This document shows, in pieces, positions 1-11,400 of a stretch of DNA of 64,000 nucleotides. The position numbers were made by a program, and so were the translations under genes. Below the pieces are notes generated by a model. The model made no database searches, was not told the origin of the DNA, and saw only the letters and a list, made by a program, of their open reading frames with translations. The stretch's first letter is position 1. Each line of letters opens with the position of its first letter. Source of the DNA: Argentina anserina (Eukaryota > Streptophyta > Magnoliopsida > Rosales > Rosaceae); contig NC_065876.1 in NCBI RefSeq assembly GCF_933775445.1, forward strand, positions 23,002,001 through 23,066,000. The letters run 5' to 3'.

Positions 1-191
1 TTAAACCACTAAAAGTCTTTAAACACTTCCAGGTCCATTTTCCATCTGCTTTTAAATGTTACACACTTTTCATTTCCACTGGCAGTAATCAATCTGGACC
101 CTCTTACAGCAATCGGTTTCTCAGGATCATTTTTCTAATGAGTTTACCCCAGCTGTATCATCTGGACGATGATGCCTTTTTGTGTTTGCAG

Positions 192-216
192 CAAGCACTA
201 TGAAAAATTGAAGTGA
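192..216 (+). CDS. Possible terminal exon of a gene entering from the left
   Basis: A pyrimidine-rich tract ending in TTTGCAG at 185-191 looks like a 3' splice site. It is followed by a short open stretch that reads KHYEKLK in one frame and stops with TGA at 214-216. An AATAAA lies at 920-925, which is far for a polyadenylation signal of this stop. No upstream exon is in view and the protein is not recognised. It may be chance. Confidence 0.15.
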
Positions 217-2220
217 CCTAGTAGCTATTCGTTGGACTGATTTTTGCATATGACTACCGTGCCCGTATTTTCAGTGGCGAGGCCTCCCATTGTGTGGCAA
301 GTTCGCAACCATGTCCGGGCAGTTCAAGTTAATCCGAAACGTTAAGTTGCCGATTTAATTGAAGCACGAGAAATCTATGTATGAAAGTGAACCTGCAGTT
401 ACTAAGGTTTATTTGGTATCAAGTGACTAATGGACTAATGTACATGAAGCAAGAGAGCTATGTGTGAGTTCAAACGTGTAGAGTATAAACAAATCCCCCT
501 TAGTTATACAAGGTCTATCTTATCTTACTTAATTAGAAGTATCATGTATATTCGGCTGTTGGGTACTTCTATAGTAACCCTGTGTCAATATTTGTGCCCT
601 TTCCTCTCTAATTAGCAGCAGAGCAGCAGAGTCCGTTTAAGATTGGCTACGAACATAATGATCTGATGTCTCGCAAAGTCACAGAATCTATCTTCAATTG
701 CACCAATCACCAATGTCTATCAAAAGCCAGAGTTAGTGATCATTTCCTTGCATGAAATAGAGAAATTATAACTAGAGTACTAAACGGCCCTTCCAGCAGA
801 ATTGCATTAGTAATGGACTGAATGTTTCAATATTTCACATTCGTTTAAGATGAGCACATTCGATACAACCTGGCTTGGATTTGTCGATTCAACCTTTCTT
901 ATTTGTTTGCTCTATATTGAATAAATCCGAGTCTTAGCGGAGGTACCAAAACAATGAGTGATGATGCAGTTGATCATCACTAAAGTGAAAATACAAGATA
1001 GAACAATCGCGAGTAATAGCAGCTGAATATGTAGAAAAATTGTACTTTTCTATTGCATAAACGATATTACAATGATTACACATTTATCAATAATAATACT
1101 ATTATCAAAAGTACAAATATCTCTTACTTGATAGTCACAATCAAGTATGAAACAACCTCACTAAGATTGTTGCTTCAAGTGTCGATATAACCTCACTAAG
1201 ATCGATGTAGTCACACGGATGATCAACCTCACTAAGAACGTTGATGTTGTCACTAAGGTCTTCAATAGAGTCACAAAGATCTCCTAGCACTAATCTTTTC
1301 TTTGTTGTGAATTTCTTCTCTCTAGATTCACCTTTTTTTCTTGTCTGTGTGTATCTTTGTGAGGCAAGATAACCTACTGCCTATATTCCATATATGCAGC
1401 AACACACAACATATACCCCCTATATAGCTCACGACAATTAACTCTAAACCCTAGCACCAATAGGAATTAAGTCAAATTCCTTCCTAATACAACCTTAAAT
1501 AGAAAATGAAAAAATCCATATGAATATAGAATACACCTTTTATTATAAATCTCTTTTTTATAAAAATTTATATATGCCCAAATATATATCATTATACCCA
1601 TAATTAAAATCAGGAAAACAACTCTTGCCGTGGGTAACACTAGCTTTCCTTGATAGTTTCCTAGTTCAACTAGGAAAGGACTTCAATGCTCTCCCTTAGC
1701 TTGTGCTTCACTCATTTGGACCTTCATCATTATCATGGAGACCAATTCATGTACCTTCACAAAGAAAGAATTCGGCGAGTAACCTTCAGAAATAAGCTTA
1801 GCTAAACATAAAATAGCTGCTCCTTTTCAAAACCATGCAAGTAAATGCATCGAAAGAAGCTGTATGTCCACTAATAACAGTGAGCAAACCATAAAAATCA
1901 AATCTATATCCAGTTTACTACTATATTTCAGGCATCTCTCAATTTCAAGCGAGGAACGATATTCATATAAGATTATTTGGACTTATCAATATCAACTTCA
2001 TGTACAACAACTTGTTACTCTTTGTTCATAAACAAGCAATCAGACTTAGTAATGAAATCTCAACTAGGACTCCTACTTCATTGAGATGAACTTAATTAAT
2101 TGGCCATACCTCATTACATTAAGATATGTGTGAATCTGTACATACATGAATCAAGAATGTTATTCCTATTGCTAATACATATAGGAAAAACTTTATGGGA
2201 ATGAACCTATGTTAATTAGC
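217..2220. other. Unassigned AT-rich stretch
   Basis: I find no convincing coding region here on either strand. The only structure I see is an irregular repeat of the phrase CTCACTAAG (or GTCACTAAG) between about 1158 and 1265, spaced 20 to 40 bases apart. On the minus strand the surrounding 1090-1440 block has a TATA-like CTATATAGG and could be the remnant of an LTR, but I cannot pair it with another LTR in the window. Confidence 0.3.
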
Positions 2221-2231
2221 CTATATATAGA
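2221..2231 (+). promoter_or_regulatory. Possible TATA box of a plus-strand gene
   Basis: CTATATATAGA sits about 150 bases upstream of the ATG at 2383, and no ATG intervenes in the closer leader part. This is a good match to a plant TATA box, but such strings are common in AT-rich DNA. It gains some weight from the candidate first exon that follows. Confidence 0.3.
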
Positions 2232-2382
2232 ATAGCTTGGTCCCTGCTCTAGCTATAGATAGCTATCACGATTACTACTGAGAATACATCTCTATACCCA
2301 TTGGAGAATTCTCATCGAGGATAGCTCAGAGGAGAATCAACCAAGCACATCAACTAATCAAATTCGTATTGAGATATAACAT

Positions 2383-2395
2383 ATGGCAGCTCCAG
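2383..2395 (+). CDS. Possible first coding exon, interrupted in intron 1 by a copia element
   Basis: ATG GCA GCT CCA G (MAAP) is followed at once by GTATGT, a strong plant 5' splice site. With the TATA-like box about 150 bases upstream, the arrangement looks like the start of a plant gene. The copia element begins at 2405, nine bases into the would-be intron, and its target-site duplication lies within this intron. No second exon is found beyond 8017, where the DNA is an antisense RNA polymerase III pseudogene. If real, this is a broken or promoter-only remnant. Confidence 0.22.
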
Positions 2396-2404
2396 GTATG
2401 TTTG

Positions 2405-2576
2405 TGTTAGAATGAGTTGGAACAGCTAGATAAAGCATAACCATGTTACTCATGGTGTGTCAACAACTAGGATTAATCATTAGGATTAGTGCTAATATTC
2501 TCCAACTCTCCTATAAATAGATAGCAAACCTTTGTAACAATTCATCAAACAATCAATACAAATCCTCATTTTCAAG
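2405..2576 (+). repeat. 5' LTR of the copia element
   Basis: It begins TGTTAG and contains the promoter-like CTATAAATAG. The end is uncertain by one or two bases: if the duplication is GTTTG, the LTR ends ...CAAGT rather than the canonical CA, which lies three bases inside. Confidence 0.92.
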
Positions 2577-2577
2577 T

Positions 2578-2590
2578 TGGTATCAGAGCC
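2578..2590 (+). promoter_or_regulatory. Primer-binding site for minus-strand synthesis
   Basis: TGGTATCAGAGCC is the standard plant retrotransposon sequence complementary to the 3' end of initiator methionine tRNA. It directly abuts the left LTR. Confidence 0.92.
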
Positions 2591-2639
2591 ACTTACTTGG
2601 TTGGTTGCAAATTCGCTCCAATTGTTTTTTCTCCCGTCT

Positions 2640-3440
2640 GGCGTAGGTGTTCTTGCCAGACGTCCAGATAAGCAGTGACACTGCCTCTGCTCTCCACCGT
2701 CGCCTCCTCCGGTGCCACTGCCCTCGGTCCGACCTCCGACGCCGCTTCAAATCATCCGGATCGGCGTGCCCGTGCCTCCCCTCGGTCCGACCTCAGCTCC
2801 TCTCCATCGCCGACGCAGCAGCAGGACAACCCGAGACCGGGTTACCCACGGGTGATCCACCTCAGCAGCAGCGCCAACCCCGTCGTCAGACCTCAGCTCC
2901 TCTCCATCGCCGACCCCGTCATCGCTTCCTCGCCAACGCAGCAGCAGCGCCGACCCGAGCCCCGGTGCTCCGACCTCCGCACCGTCGTCGCCTCCTCGCC
3001 GGCAGCAGCAACAGCGCGACCCGGGCCCGAGCCCCGCCTCCGCACCAGCAGCGCCGACCCGAGCCCCGCCTCCGGAAGTCCTCCTCCACCGGTTCCGATT
3101 GTATTGATTTTGGAAGAGAAGAGGGGTTTTATATCAACCCCGATACCCGACCCAAGATCCGACCCGCAATTCGACCCGCGATCCGACCCGAGATCTGACC
3201 CGAGATCCAACCCGAGATCCGACCCGAGATCCAACCCGAGATCCGACCCGAGATCCAACCCGAGATCCGACCCGAGATCCGACCCGCGATCCGACCCGCG
3301 ATCCAACCCGCGACCCGAGAACCGGCCCGCCCCTTTTCTGCTGCCTTTTTTCAGTGTTTTTTCACCGACAGTGCTTGTTCACCGAGGCAGGTTCCTATCA
3401 GTTTTTTTGTTTCCGCTGCATTATTACTGATTTGTGATTT
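2640..3440 (+). repeat. GC-rich repetitive leader of the copia element with a 12-bp tandem array
   Basis: Between the primer-binding site and gag lies a GC-rich leader unlike the AT-rich surroundings. From about 3141 to 3315 it is a tandem array of a 12-bp unit close to GATCCGACCCGA, with alternating AAC and GAC variants. A 26-bp stretch at 2788-2813 (from GACCTCAG to GCCGAC) recurs at 2889-2914. Open frames run through it on both strands because the unit length is a multiple of three. I take these frames as by-products, not proteins. Confidence 0.8.
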
Positions 3441-3453
3441 GATTTGATTTACA

Positions 3454-6400
3454 ATGAGTTATGGAGACGAAGACGAGAGTTCTCAGGTCAATGATATTCA
3501 TAAATTTGAAGTCTCTGTCAAGAATTCTGACAGTGGTTCTTTTGGAGGAGCCAAACTCAATGGGGCAAATTTCCGTAAATGGAAGAAAATTATGACAGCC
3601 CATCTCCGAGGAATGCACAAGATAGGACATGTAACCGGCGTCACTAAGGCTCCCAATGCAGATGCAGTTGTTGCCTACACTAAATGGAACGATGATGATG
3701 GCCTTGTAATGTCTGTCTTGTTCAAAGCCATGAATGAAGAGATACTTGACCTGGTAGCAGAATGTGATACCGCGCATGCCATATGGACGACATTGGAAGT
3801 CCTATTCACTAATGACTCTGATTTTATACAGGTTCATGAGTTAATGTGAACAGCCTTTGCAATGCACCAGGATGGGCAACCGGTGGCGCAGTATTTCACC
3901 AAACTGAAGAATATTTGGGCTGAGATTGATGTGAAACGTCCTTGCATGATCAAGAATCAGGAGGATATTGTTTGGTACCAAAAAGAGAAGGAGCTTGAGC
4001 GAGTTCACCATTTCTTGAAAGGTCTTGATGCAAAGCATAACAATGCGAAAGGCGAGCTACTCAGAAAGACCGAACCTCCTAGCCTGATCACAGCTTTCAC
4101 ATTTATCCGTAAGGATGAGTCTCAGCAAGAAAGTCTTCATAAAACACAAGTTGAAGTTTCTAGCCTCACTGTTCAGGCTACATCTCCAGCACCATCCCTT
4201 CAGCCAGCCACTTTAGCTCCACTCCATAAGCGCGGACCACCACCAGGCTTCGGGGATCAGCCCCGCCCTCCTTGCTCTTATTGTCATGATACAAACCATG
4301 CTCGTGCAACCTGCTGGAAATTGTATCCACACCTTAGACCCCAGAGGCCTAATTATCGTCATAAGGCGAAAGCAACTATTCAATTAGCCCCGGAACCAGA
4401 TATCTATGGTGTGGTTGGACAGGATCATCATACAGCAGGAGGAGCAACACCCACAGCATCAATAGCTGGTCGTGGTAAGATTGGTATGGCTTTACATATT
4501 TCTCACTTTGTTGGTTTTGATACATGGATTATTGATTCTGGTGCGTCCGATCATATGACTTATGACAAATCTTATTTTACTATCTTGTCTCCTCCACCAG
4601 TACCATATGTTACTAATGCTAATGGTGATGCATTCCCCGTATTGGGGAAAGGGTCAGTTCGTATTACTCCCACAATAGAACTTCACAATGTACTATATGT
4701 ACCTGCTTTATCTCATCATTTGATATCTGTCCCACAATTAAATACTGAAGCTAAGTGCTCTGTGACATTTTTTCCCATGTATGTGATATTTCAGGATCTT
4801 CTCACCGGGGAGTTAATTGGTCGGGGGTATCTAAGGGGCAGGCTGTTTCATCTGGATCAGACGTATGCCGGGAAGAAACCAGGGGCCTCGTCCCGGATCG
4901 CTTTGCTCTCCACTTCTGATAAGCTAAGTGAAGTTTGGTTATGGCATCGTCGCTTGGGGCATCCATCTTTTAGTGTTATGAAAACATCCATGCCTACTTT
5001 GTTTCTTGGTGTGGATAAGTCAGTTTTTCGTTGTGAAACATGTGTTTTGGGCAAGAGTCATCGTTCTACTTATTCCCCTAGTACTTCTCATAAACCTACT
5101 ATTCCTTTTGAATTAATTCATTCTGATGTTTGGGGGCCCTCCAAAGATACTACTGTGTCAGGAATGCGGTATTATGTGTCATTTATTGATGATTGCACAC
5201 GTCTTTCGTGGATTATTCTTCTGAAAAACAAAAATGAGGTTTTTTCGGCTTTTCAAGCCTTCTATACCACTGTCCAAACACAATATAATGCTACAATTAA
5301 AATTCTTCGTTCTGATAATGGGGGGGAATATGTGAATCGTGTCTTTCAGGAATTCTTTAACGCACATGGAATTGTTCATCAAACAACGTGTCCTTACACA
5401 CCTGAGCAGAATGGCGTTTCCGAAAGGAAAAATCGTCATTTACTTGATATGGCCCGGTGTATTCTCTTTAGTGCCCATATGCCTAAATACCTTTGGGGTG
5501 ATACTGTCCTAACTTCTGCTCATCTCATTAATCGTCTTCCATCCCGTGTCCTTGGAGGCAAAGTTCCATATGAGGTGCTTGCCTCCCATGTTTCCTTACC
5601 CTCTTTTTCTAATCTTCCCGCCCGTGTTTTAGGTTGTGTTGTTTTTGTCCATCTTCCAAAACATCAGAGGTCTAAGTTGGATGCCCGAGCAGTTAAATGT
5701 GTGTTTGTTGGATACAGTGGACATCAGAAAGGGTACAGGTGCTATCATCCACCTACCAGACAGTATTATGTCACTATGGATGTTACTTTCTTTGAGGACA
5801 TGAGCTATTTCACGTCTCCTGATACTGCTCTTCAGGGGGAGAATTCATATTTTGAAGAGTTGTATCATGAAGAGGGGGAGACAAGTCAGTCAGGAGATAT
5901 GGTGCCAGGTTCGATTGAGATTAATGATATATCAGCTACACATACACCACCAGATGATTTTGGTATAGTCACTCCAGAGATTCAGGTACCAGAAGCTGAC
6001 AGCACAACTGCCCCTCCGACCTCGCCTACTGTTGTTTATACCCCTGACCAACGTTTCCATGGTACAGAAGATCACTCATTTGAGGTTAGTCATTCTATTG
6101 GGGCAAATAGTAGTGAAGCTAATAGTAGACAATATGTACTACCACATAGGTCTACTCGGGGTCAGCCAACAAAAAAAATATGAACCTACCCTTCAGGCTA
6201 AAGCTAAGTATCATGTGGCAAACTTTATGTCTACCAAAAGATAGTCTAAGTCATATGAATCATTTGTGAATCAAATTTCTGCTGTATCAATACCTAACAA
6301 AGTGCAGGATGCATTGGGAGATCCAAAATGGAGGAAAGCGATGGAAGAAGAGATGGAAGCATTACAGAAGAACAATACTTGGGAGCTTGTATCTTCACCA

Positions 6401-7831
6401 TATGGCAAGAAGGCAGTGGGATGTCGTTGGGTGTTTACAGTGAAGCATAATCCAGATGGGTCGGTGAGCCGGTATAAAGCACGCCTAGTAGCAAAAGGGT
6501 TCACCCAGACATATGGCATAGACTATGATGAGACATTTGCACCTGTTGCAAAGATGAACACTATTCGGGTATTGCTCTCTTTTGCTGCTACCTTAAACTG
6601 ACCACTTAGACAGTTTGATATTAAAAATGCATTTCTTCTTGGAGAACTTACAGAGGAAGTGTATATGGATATTCCTCCTGGATATGTGGTAGCTTCTCTA
6701 GATAACTTTGTATGCAGATTGAGAAAGTCTTTGTATGGTCTTAAACAGTCTCCTCGTGCGTGGTTTGGAAGATTTTCACAATTCATGAGGAAAATTGGCT
6801 ACAAACAGAGTAATTCAGACCATACATTATTTCTCAAACACCAACAAGGGAAGGTAACAGCCTTAATTATATATGTTGACGATATGGTAGTTACTGGTAA
6901 TGATACTATTGAGATGGATAGATTACAGAAACAGCTAGCCACAGAGTTTGAGATGAAGGACCTAGGTACACTCAAGTACTTCTTGGGAATTGAGGTAGCC
7001 CGGGGAAGTGATGGAATCTATCTGTGTCAGAGGAAGTACATTCTTGATCTGCTAACAGAGACAGGTATGTTAGATTGCAGTCCAATTAATACTCCTATTG
7101 AGCAGAACCATCGGTTAGCAAAGTACCCAGATCAAGTACCCACTGACAAAACTCGTTATCAGAGGCTAGTTGGATGCCTGATTTATTTGTCACATACCAG
7201 GCCAGATGTCGCGTATGCAGTAAGTGTAGTGAGTCAGTTCATGCACAATCCGAGCGTGGATCACATGGATTCTGTTGTGAGGATTTTGAGGTACTTAAAG
7301 TCAGCTCCAGAGAGAGGAGTAATGTTTTCTAATCACAGCAATATCCTTGAGATTTGTGGCTTCACAGATGCAGACTGGGCTGGAAATATTACGGATCGAA
7401 GGTCGACATCAGGGTACTTTACATTTGTTGGAGGTAATCTTGTTACGTGGAGGAGTAAGAAACAAAATGTGGTAGCTCGATCTAGTGCTGAAGCAGAATA
7501 CAGAGGAATGGCTCAAGGAGTGTGCGAGTTATTGTGGCTTAGGAATTTGCTACAAGATTTAGGTGTTAAGCCTAAGTGTGCTATACAGTTGTACTGTGAC
7601 AACAAGGCAGCTATTGATATTTCACAGAATCCTGTGCAGCATGATCGTACAAAACATGTAGAGGTTGATCGTCACTTTATAAAGGAGAAGTTAGACGCCA
7701 AGATCATTTGTTTTCCGTTTGTTCCTACAGAAGAGCAACTTGCGGATATACTCACAAAAGGAGTGTCTAAAAAGGTCTTTTATGACTCACTTAGCAAGTT
7801 GGGCATGGTTGATATGTATGCGCCAACTTGA
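3454..7831 (+). pseudogene. Copia gag-pol polyprotein, disabled
   Basis: Order along the chain: gag (from MSYGDED), a CX2CX4HX4C zinc knuckle near 4273-4314, protease motif DSGASDH near 4534, the GAG-pre-integrase HHCC motif near 4945-5045, integrase with SDNGGEY near 5313, reverse transcriptase with YVDD near 6875, and RNase H with DADWAG near 7368 and SSAEAEY near 7483. Breaks: TGA at 3847-3849 in gag; loss of frame at an A8 run (6171-6178) after integrase; TAG at 6242-6244; TGA at 6599-6601 in reverse transcriptase where the family usually has tryptophan. At least two stops fit C-to-T or G-to-A change (a CGA or TGG codon), as expected from deamination of methylated cytosine. Proteins for mobility would have to come from another copy. 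Confidence 0.93.
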
Positions 7832-7838
7832 GGGGGAG
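7829..7838 (+). promoter_or_regulatory. Polypurine tract of the copia element
   Basis: The purine run TGAGGGGGAG lies directly before the right LTR, where plus-strand synthesis is primed in this superfamily. Confidence 0.85.
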
Positions 7839-8010
7839 TGTTAGAATGAGTTGGAACAGCTAGATAAAGCATAACCATGTTACTCATGGTGTGTCAACAA
7901 CTAGAATTAATCATTAGGATTAGTGCTAATATTCTCCAACTCTCCTATAAATAGATAGCAAACCTTTGTAACAATTCATCAAACAATCAATACAAATCCT
8001 CATTTTCAAG
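7839..8010 (+). repeat. 3' LTR of the copia element
   Basis: It matches the left LTR base for base except at 7905 (A instead of G). It is followed by TGTTTG, the copy of the left flank. Confidence 0.92.
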
Positions 8011-8050
8011 TGTTTGTATTCTTAAGCTTGAGTACAATCTATATGCATAT

Positions 8051-11000
8051 TCAGTTTAACTTACAATTCATGGACTGGAGTTCTTGGATCAGGAGCTTGC
8101 AAGCATATGGAAGCTTCTCTGCAGACATACATTTCCATTTAGGACCACTGCCTCGGGCATGCATTTTGTCTATGACCATATGTTTCAGCCTCTGGTAATA
8201 AATTGGTCCCATGAAAATATATGCTTGTAATAGCCAATTCTGAGTCCCGAGTAAAGGAAGTCATTGCCATCATAGCTGAATCCCATATTCACAAGAGTTT
8301 CAGTAATAGCTTCAACCTTGTCTGTATGACCACTTGGTTCACCAAAGGCACTGCCATAAACCTGCCACATGAAACTCCTGCTTTACTCCCAAGAAGCTCT
8401 ATCATCTTGCCTACAGTCATCCGACTTGGAAATCCATGAGGATTCATAATTAGGTCCGGGAAAATGCCACGTTCAGAAAATGGGAAATCTTCCTGTTGAA
8501 CAATGGTACCACAGACACCTTTCTGGCCATGTCTGCTACTAAATTTGTCACCAACCTCCGGACGAGTATGGCGAATTAAGAATTTGCACTGTGTTTTATT
8601 ATGAGTATCAGGATACATCGCGACCTTATCCAGCACATAAGACTCCCCTAGAGGTCCTTTGTATTTCAAGGGTGCATAATTCTTTGCTGCATTGCTTCTT
8701 CTTTTTTTCTGTTTGTTCAGAAGGATATCATCATGTGTAATAATCTCTCCAGGTAAAGCAATTCCATCATCATCAAGCACCCCTATGCCTTTTTGAGTTT
8801 TATCTGGCCTGACTATTTCTTCTATAACATCTTCACTGGATTTACGCCCTAGACTTCCATAAGTTTTGATGCCATCGCCGAACCTTTTGAAATATATAGA
8901 ACGACCAAACCCGCGATCCAGAGATGACTTGTTCATCACTATTGCATCCTCAATGTCATAGCCGCTATAACTCATCACAGCCACAGTTGCATTCTGTCCA
9001 GCTCCAAGTTTATCATACCCCACCAGCTCAATTGTCTTGGTAGTCAACAATGGTCTTTGAGGATACACCAGTTTTGGTACATAAGTGTATCCTTCCGACG
9101 CAGATGGTTATAGGCAATACTCCCCATTGCTTGTTTTCCCATAGCACACTGGTAAGTGTTTCTAGATGACTGGTTGTGATGAGGATACAAAAAAGCCCAG
9201 CAATAACACCCAAGATGCCTAAAGGCTCTATTTATATATGCGTTGTTTCTGCTGTTGCTTGATTTTCTTACGTCATGTTAATCAACTTAGACAAATATCG
9301 CGCGTGTGGGGTGGGGGGGGGGGCTTGGGCCCACCCAAGCTTATACCTAGCTCCGCGCCTGGTAGCCAGACTTCAACTCCTCCATATGATGTCATTTCAC
9401 CCTCGAAATGCCCTCGTCAGCAATAATCAACGGACGACAAACTCGACCATCATCAGAAGCAATTTGAACACAACTCTGCTTCTCGGGACAAAGACACTCG
9501 CAAACTGCCCAACTTTTCCAGCTCTACGCAACTTCCTCATTCCAGTGGCGAACTATGATGCACCAATACAGATACGAGATACGGATACAGATACAAATAT
9601 GGCATGATACGAGATATGTTGTTTCTAATATATAACTTTTGAATACATTTTGTAAAATAATATTTAACATATATATAATAAATTCGGGCTTTAGAAATAG
9701 TTGTCTTTCTTTTATTTGAAATCTATTACTCGGTCCCAAGTCTAAATCTATTTCCTCTAAAATCCTCCGGGTCACCTTCTCTCTCTCAATTCTGTGCGAC
9801 AGCACAAAACACTATCATCTCTCTCCTGTTTCCACCACCGAGCTTCACTGCCACCACCTTCTCCTCCTCACAGCACCACCGTCCGGCAAGGAAAGACACA
9901 TGCAATCCCACCACCATCTTCCTCTCATTCTTAGCTTCTCAATCATATCAGAAAAACCTACACTTGATTTTATTCTTAAGCTAATTGGAGAAGGAGTAAC
10001 TGGAAGTCATCAGAGCAATTCCAACGTGAATCTCGAGTTCCGGCCACCCATCTTCCTTCTCGGGGTAAGTCTAACTTCATGACTTAATACCCGATTTAAT
10101 TCTTCATTTAAATTCTTGAAACAAAGACTAATCATCTTCCCTTCTTTCTGCATCTTCACCACCGCCGTCCTATTCGTATCCAAATATTCATACCATATCC
10201 GCTAGGTTGACTTTGCACTACATAGTTAGGATACATTTTTTCAACTATGAATACATATATACAACATATCCAGACCGTACCCGTATCCGACACGGGTATG
10301 ATACGGACATACCCAATTTCTCTCGTATCCCTGATATATAGGTGGCGTACCGTTGTGGCTTTCTATGCACTCTGAGGATGTTTCCATTATATAAAACCAG
10401 AAAAGAATGTTATGCATGAAGCTCACCTGCTGTTAGTTGTTCCAAGTTTTCAACACCCAAAGAGTAGCACATAGAAATCAGTGGATCGTCCTCCTCATCA
10501 TTTGTGACATGAGCCAACAGGGCCAAGTTCTTCACCAGTTCAATATCTTGACCTTCTAGAGAGTCACAAGGACAACGCATTCCCCATTGACTAGGCTGTA
10601 AGGCTCTAGGTCCACTTACTTTCGCCGACCTCTCAACCTGCGGTTTTGTTTTGGTTATTGAGCCCAGAGCTGCTATAAATGATAGCCTAGTCAGCACCTG
10701 AGTCACCCCTGACTTCTTCTTTATCTTGAACCGATCGATATGAAAGTTTCCAGTAGACAAGGCTTTTTCCACTCCTCTAATATATTGTACGTACGTTGTA
10801 ACTTCTGTATGAGAGAGAGCAAGGTCAAATCCCTACCGGGCTTTGCTTTTGGTAACATTTTAGTGTCTAATTCAATCCTAGCTGCCTTGATCATTGTCTT
10901 GAACTGATCCTCAAACACAAGAGAGATCAATTGACCAGATAACTCGAACCGCTTGTTGCCAACACGATCTGTGTCATCAACTGCACCCTTGTTCAAAACT

Positions 11001-11400
11001 GAATCCATCATGCGTCTCAACATGACACCAACATACATGCATTTTGGACGGAAATTCCCCGGCCTCACTGCGACATTAGCAAGAAGCGCCTCTCCAAGAA
11101 CATAAATAACTCTCCCATGATTTGCATCATTTTCACGCTCCTTCCTCACCAGCTTTCCTTCCAAATACACCAACACCTGCTCCTTGTTGTACACCTCCAG
11201 CTTTACACACTCCTCAACAGACGGCAGAAGCAATGCACCATACTTTGGATCCCTCCCAAGCATCTGCACTACTTTCTGATCACTCTGCATCCCCATAGCC
11301 TTCATCACCTCCATAATTGACACTTTCTTATCAAACGCATTAATCAGCAACGAGAGCGTCTCCTTCTTCTCATATTCTTTGTTTACAAGTTGATCTCGTC
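8051..11400 (-). pseudogene. NRPC2: RNA polymerase III second-largest subunit (RPC2) pseudogene
   Basis: Read on the minus strand, blocks match RPC2 in order. They are 11390-10760 (MKAMGMQSDQ, lobe and fork region), 10772-10410 (ALSTGN, SGPRALQPSQWGM), 9213-9065 ([13 protein letters not shown]), 9068-8289 (GYDIEDAIVMNKSSLDRGFG; GDKFSSRHGQKG; MNPHGFPSRMT) and 8288-8051 ([14 protein letters not shown]). These are hallmark motifs of the polymerase catalytic half, and the match is closer to Pol III than to Pol II, IV or V. Breaks: a frameshift near 10772, two near 9190 and 9065, one near 8300, one near 8230, loss of the N-terminal third beyond 11400, a gap between 9214 and 10409, and an internal deletion near 8120 that removes the segment where the C-terminal zinc ribbon should be. 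Introns may be retained, since GTAAGT follows the last block. An intact gene must exist elsewhere. Confidence 0.88.
9214..10409. other. Non-coding block inside the RPC2 pseudogene
   Basis: RPC2 sequence is missing here. The block has an eleven-G run near 9311-9321. Two stretches are rich in GATACGAGATACGG-like words (9570-9620 on the plus strand, 10260-10340 as the approximate reverse complement). The opposed words suggest a decayed TIR element of about 0.8 kb (roughly 9553-10355), but I found no matching target duplication. Part of the block may be retained intron. Confidence 0.4.

Larger units (their letters stand above)
2405..8010 (+). mobile_element. Young, nearly complete Ty1/copia LTR retrotransposon with defective coding region
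   Basis: Two LTRs of 172 bp (2405-2576 and 7839-8010) differ by eye at one base only (G at 2471, A at 7905). A primer-binding site complementary to initiator methionine tRNA follows the left LTR and a purine tract precedes the right one. The flanks carry the shared bases TGTTTG (2399-2404 and 8011-8016), consistent with a 5 or 6 bp target-site duplication. The internal order is gag, protease, integrase, reverse transcriptase, RNase H, which defines the copia superfamily. The coding region carries three in-frame stops and one frameshift, so this copy is not autonomous. Confidence 0.95.

Noticed and set aside
2647..3430. Long overlapping open frames in the copia leader
   Set aside because: They run through a 12-bp tandem repeat and GC-rich low-complexity DNA, are open on both strands, and precede a recognisable gag start at 3454.
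9275..9607. 110-codon frame in the RPC2 gap
   Set aside because: It crosses an eleven-G run and transposon-like repeats, and there is no homology that I can see.
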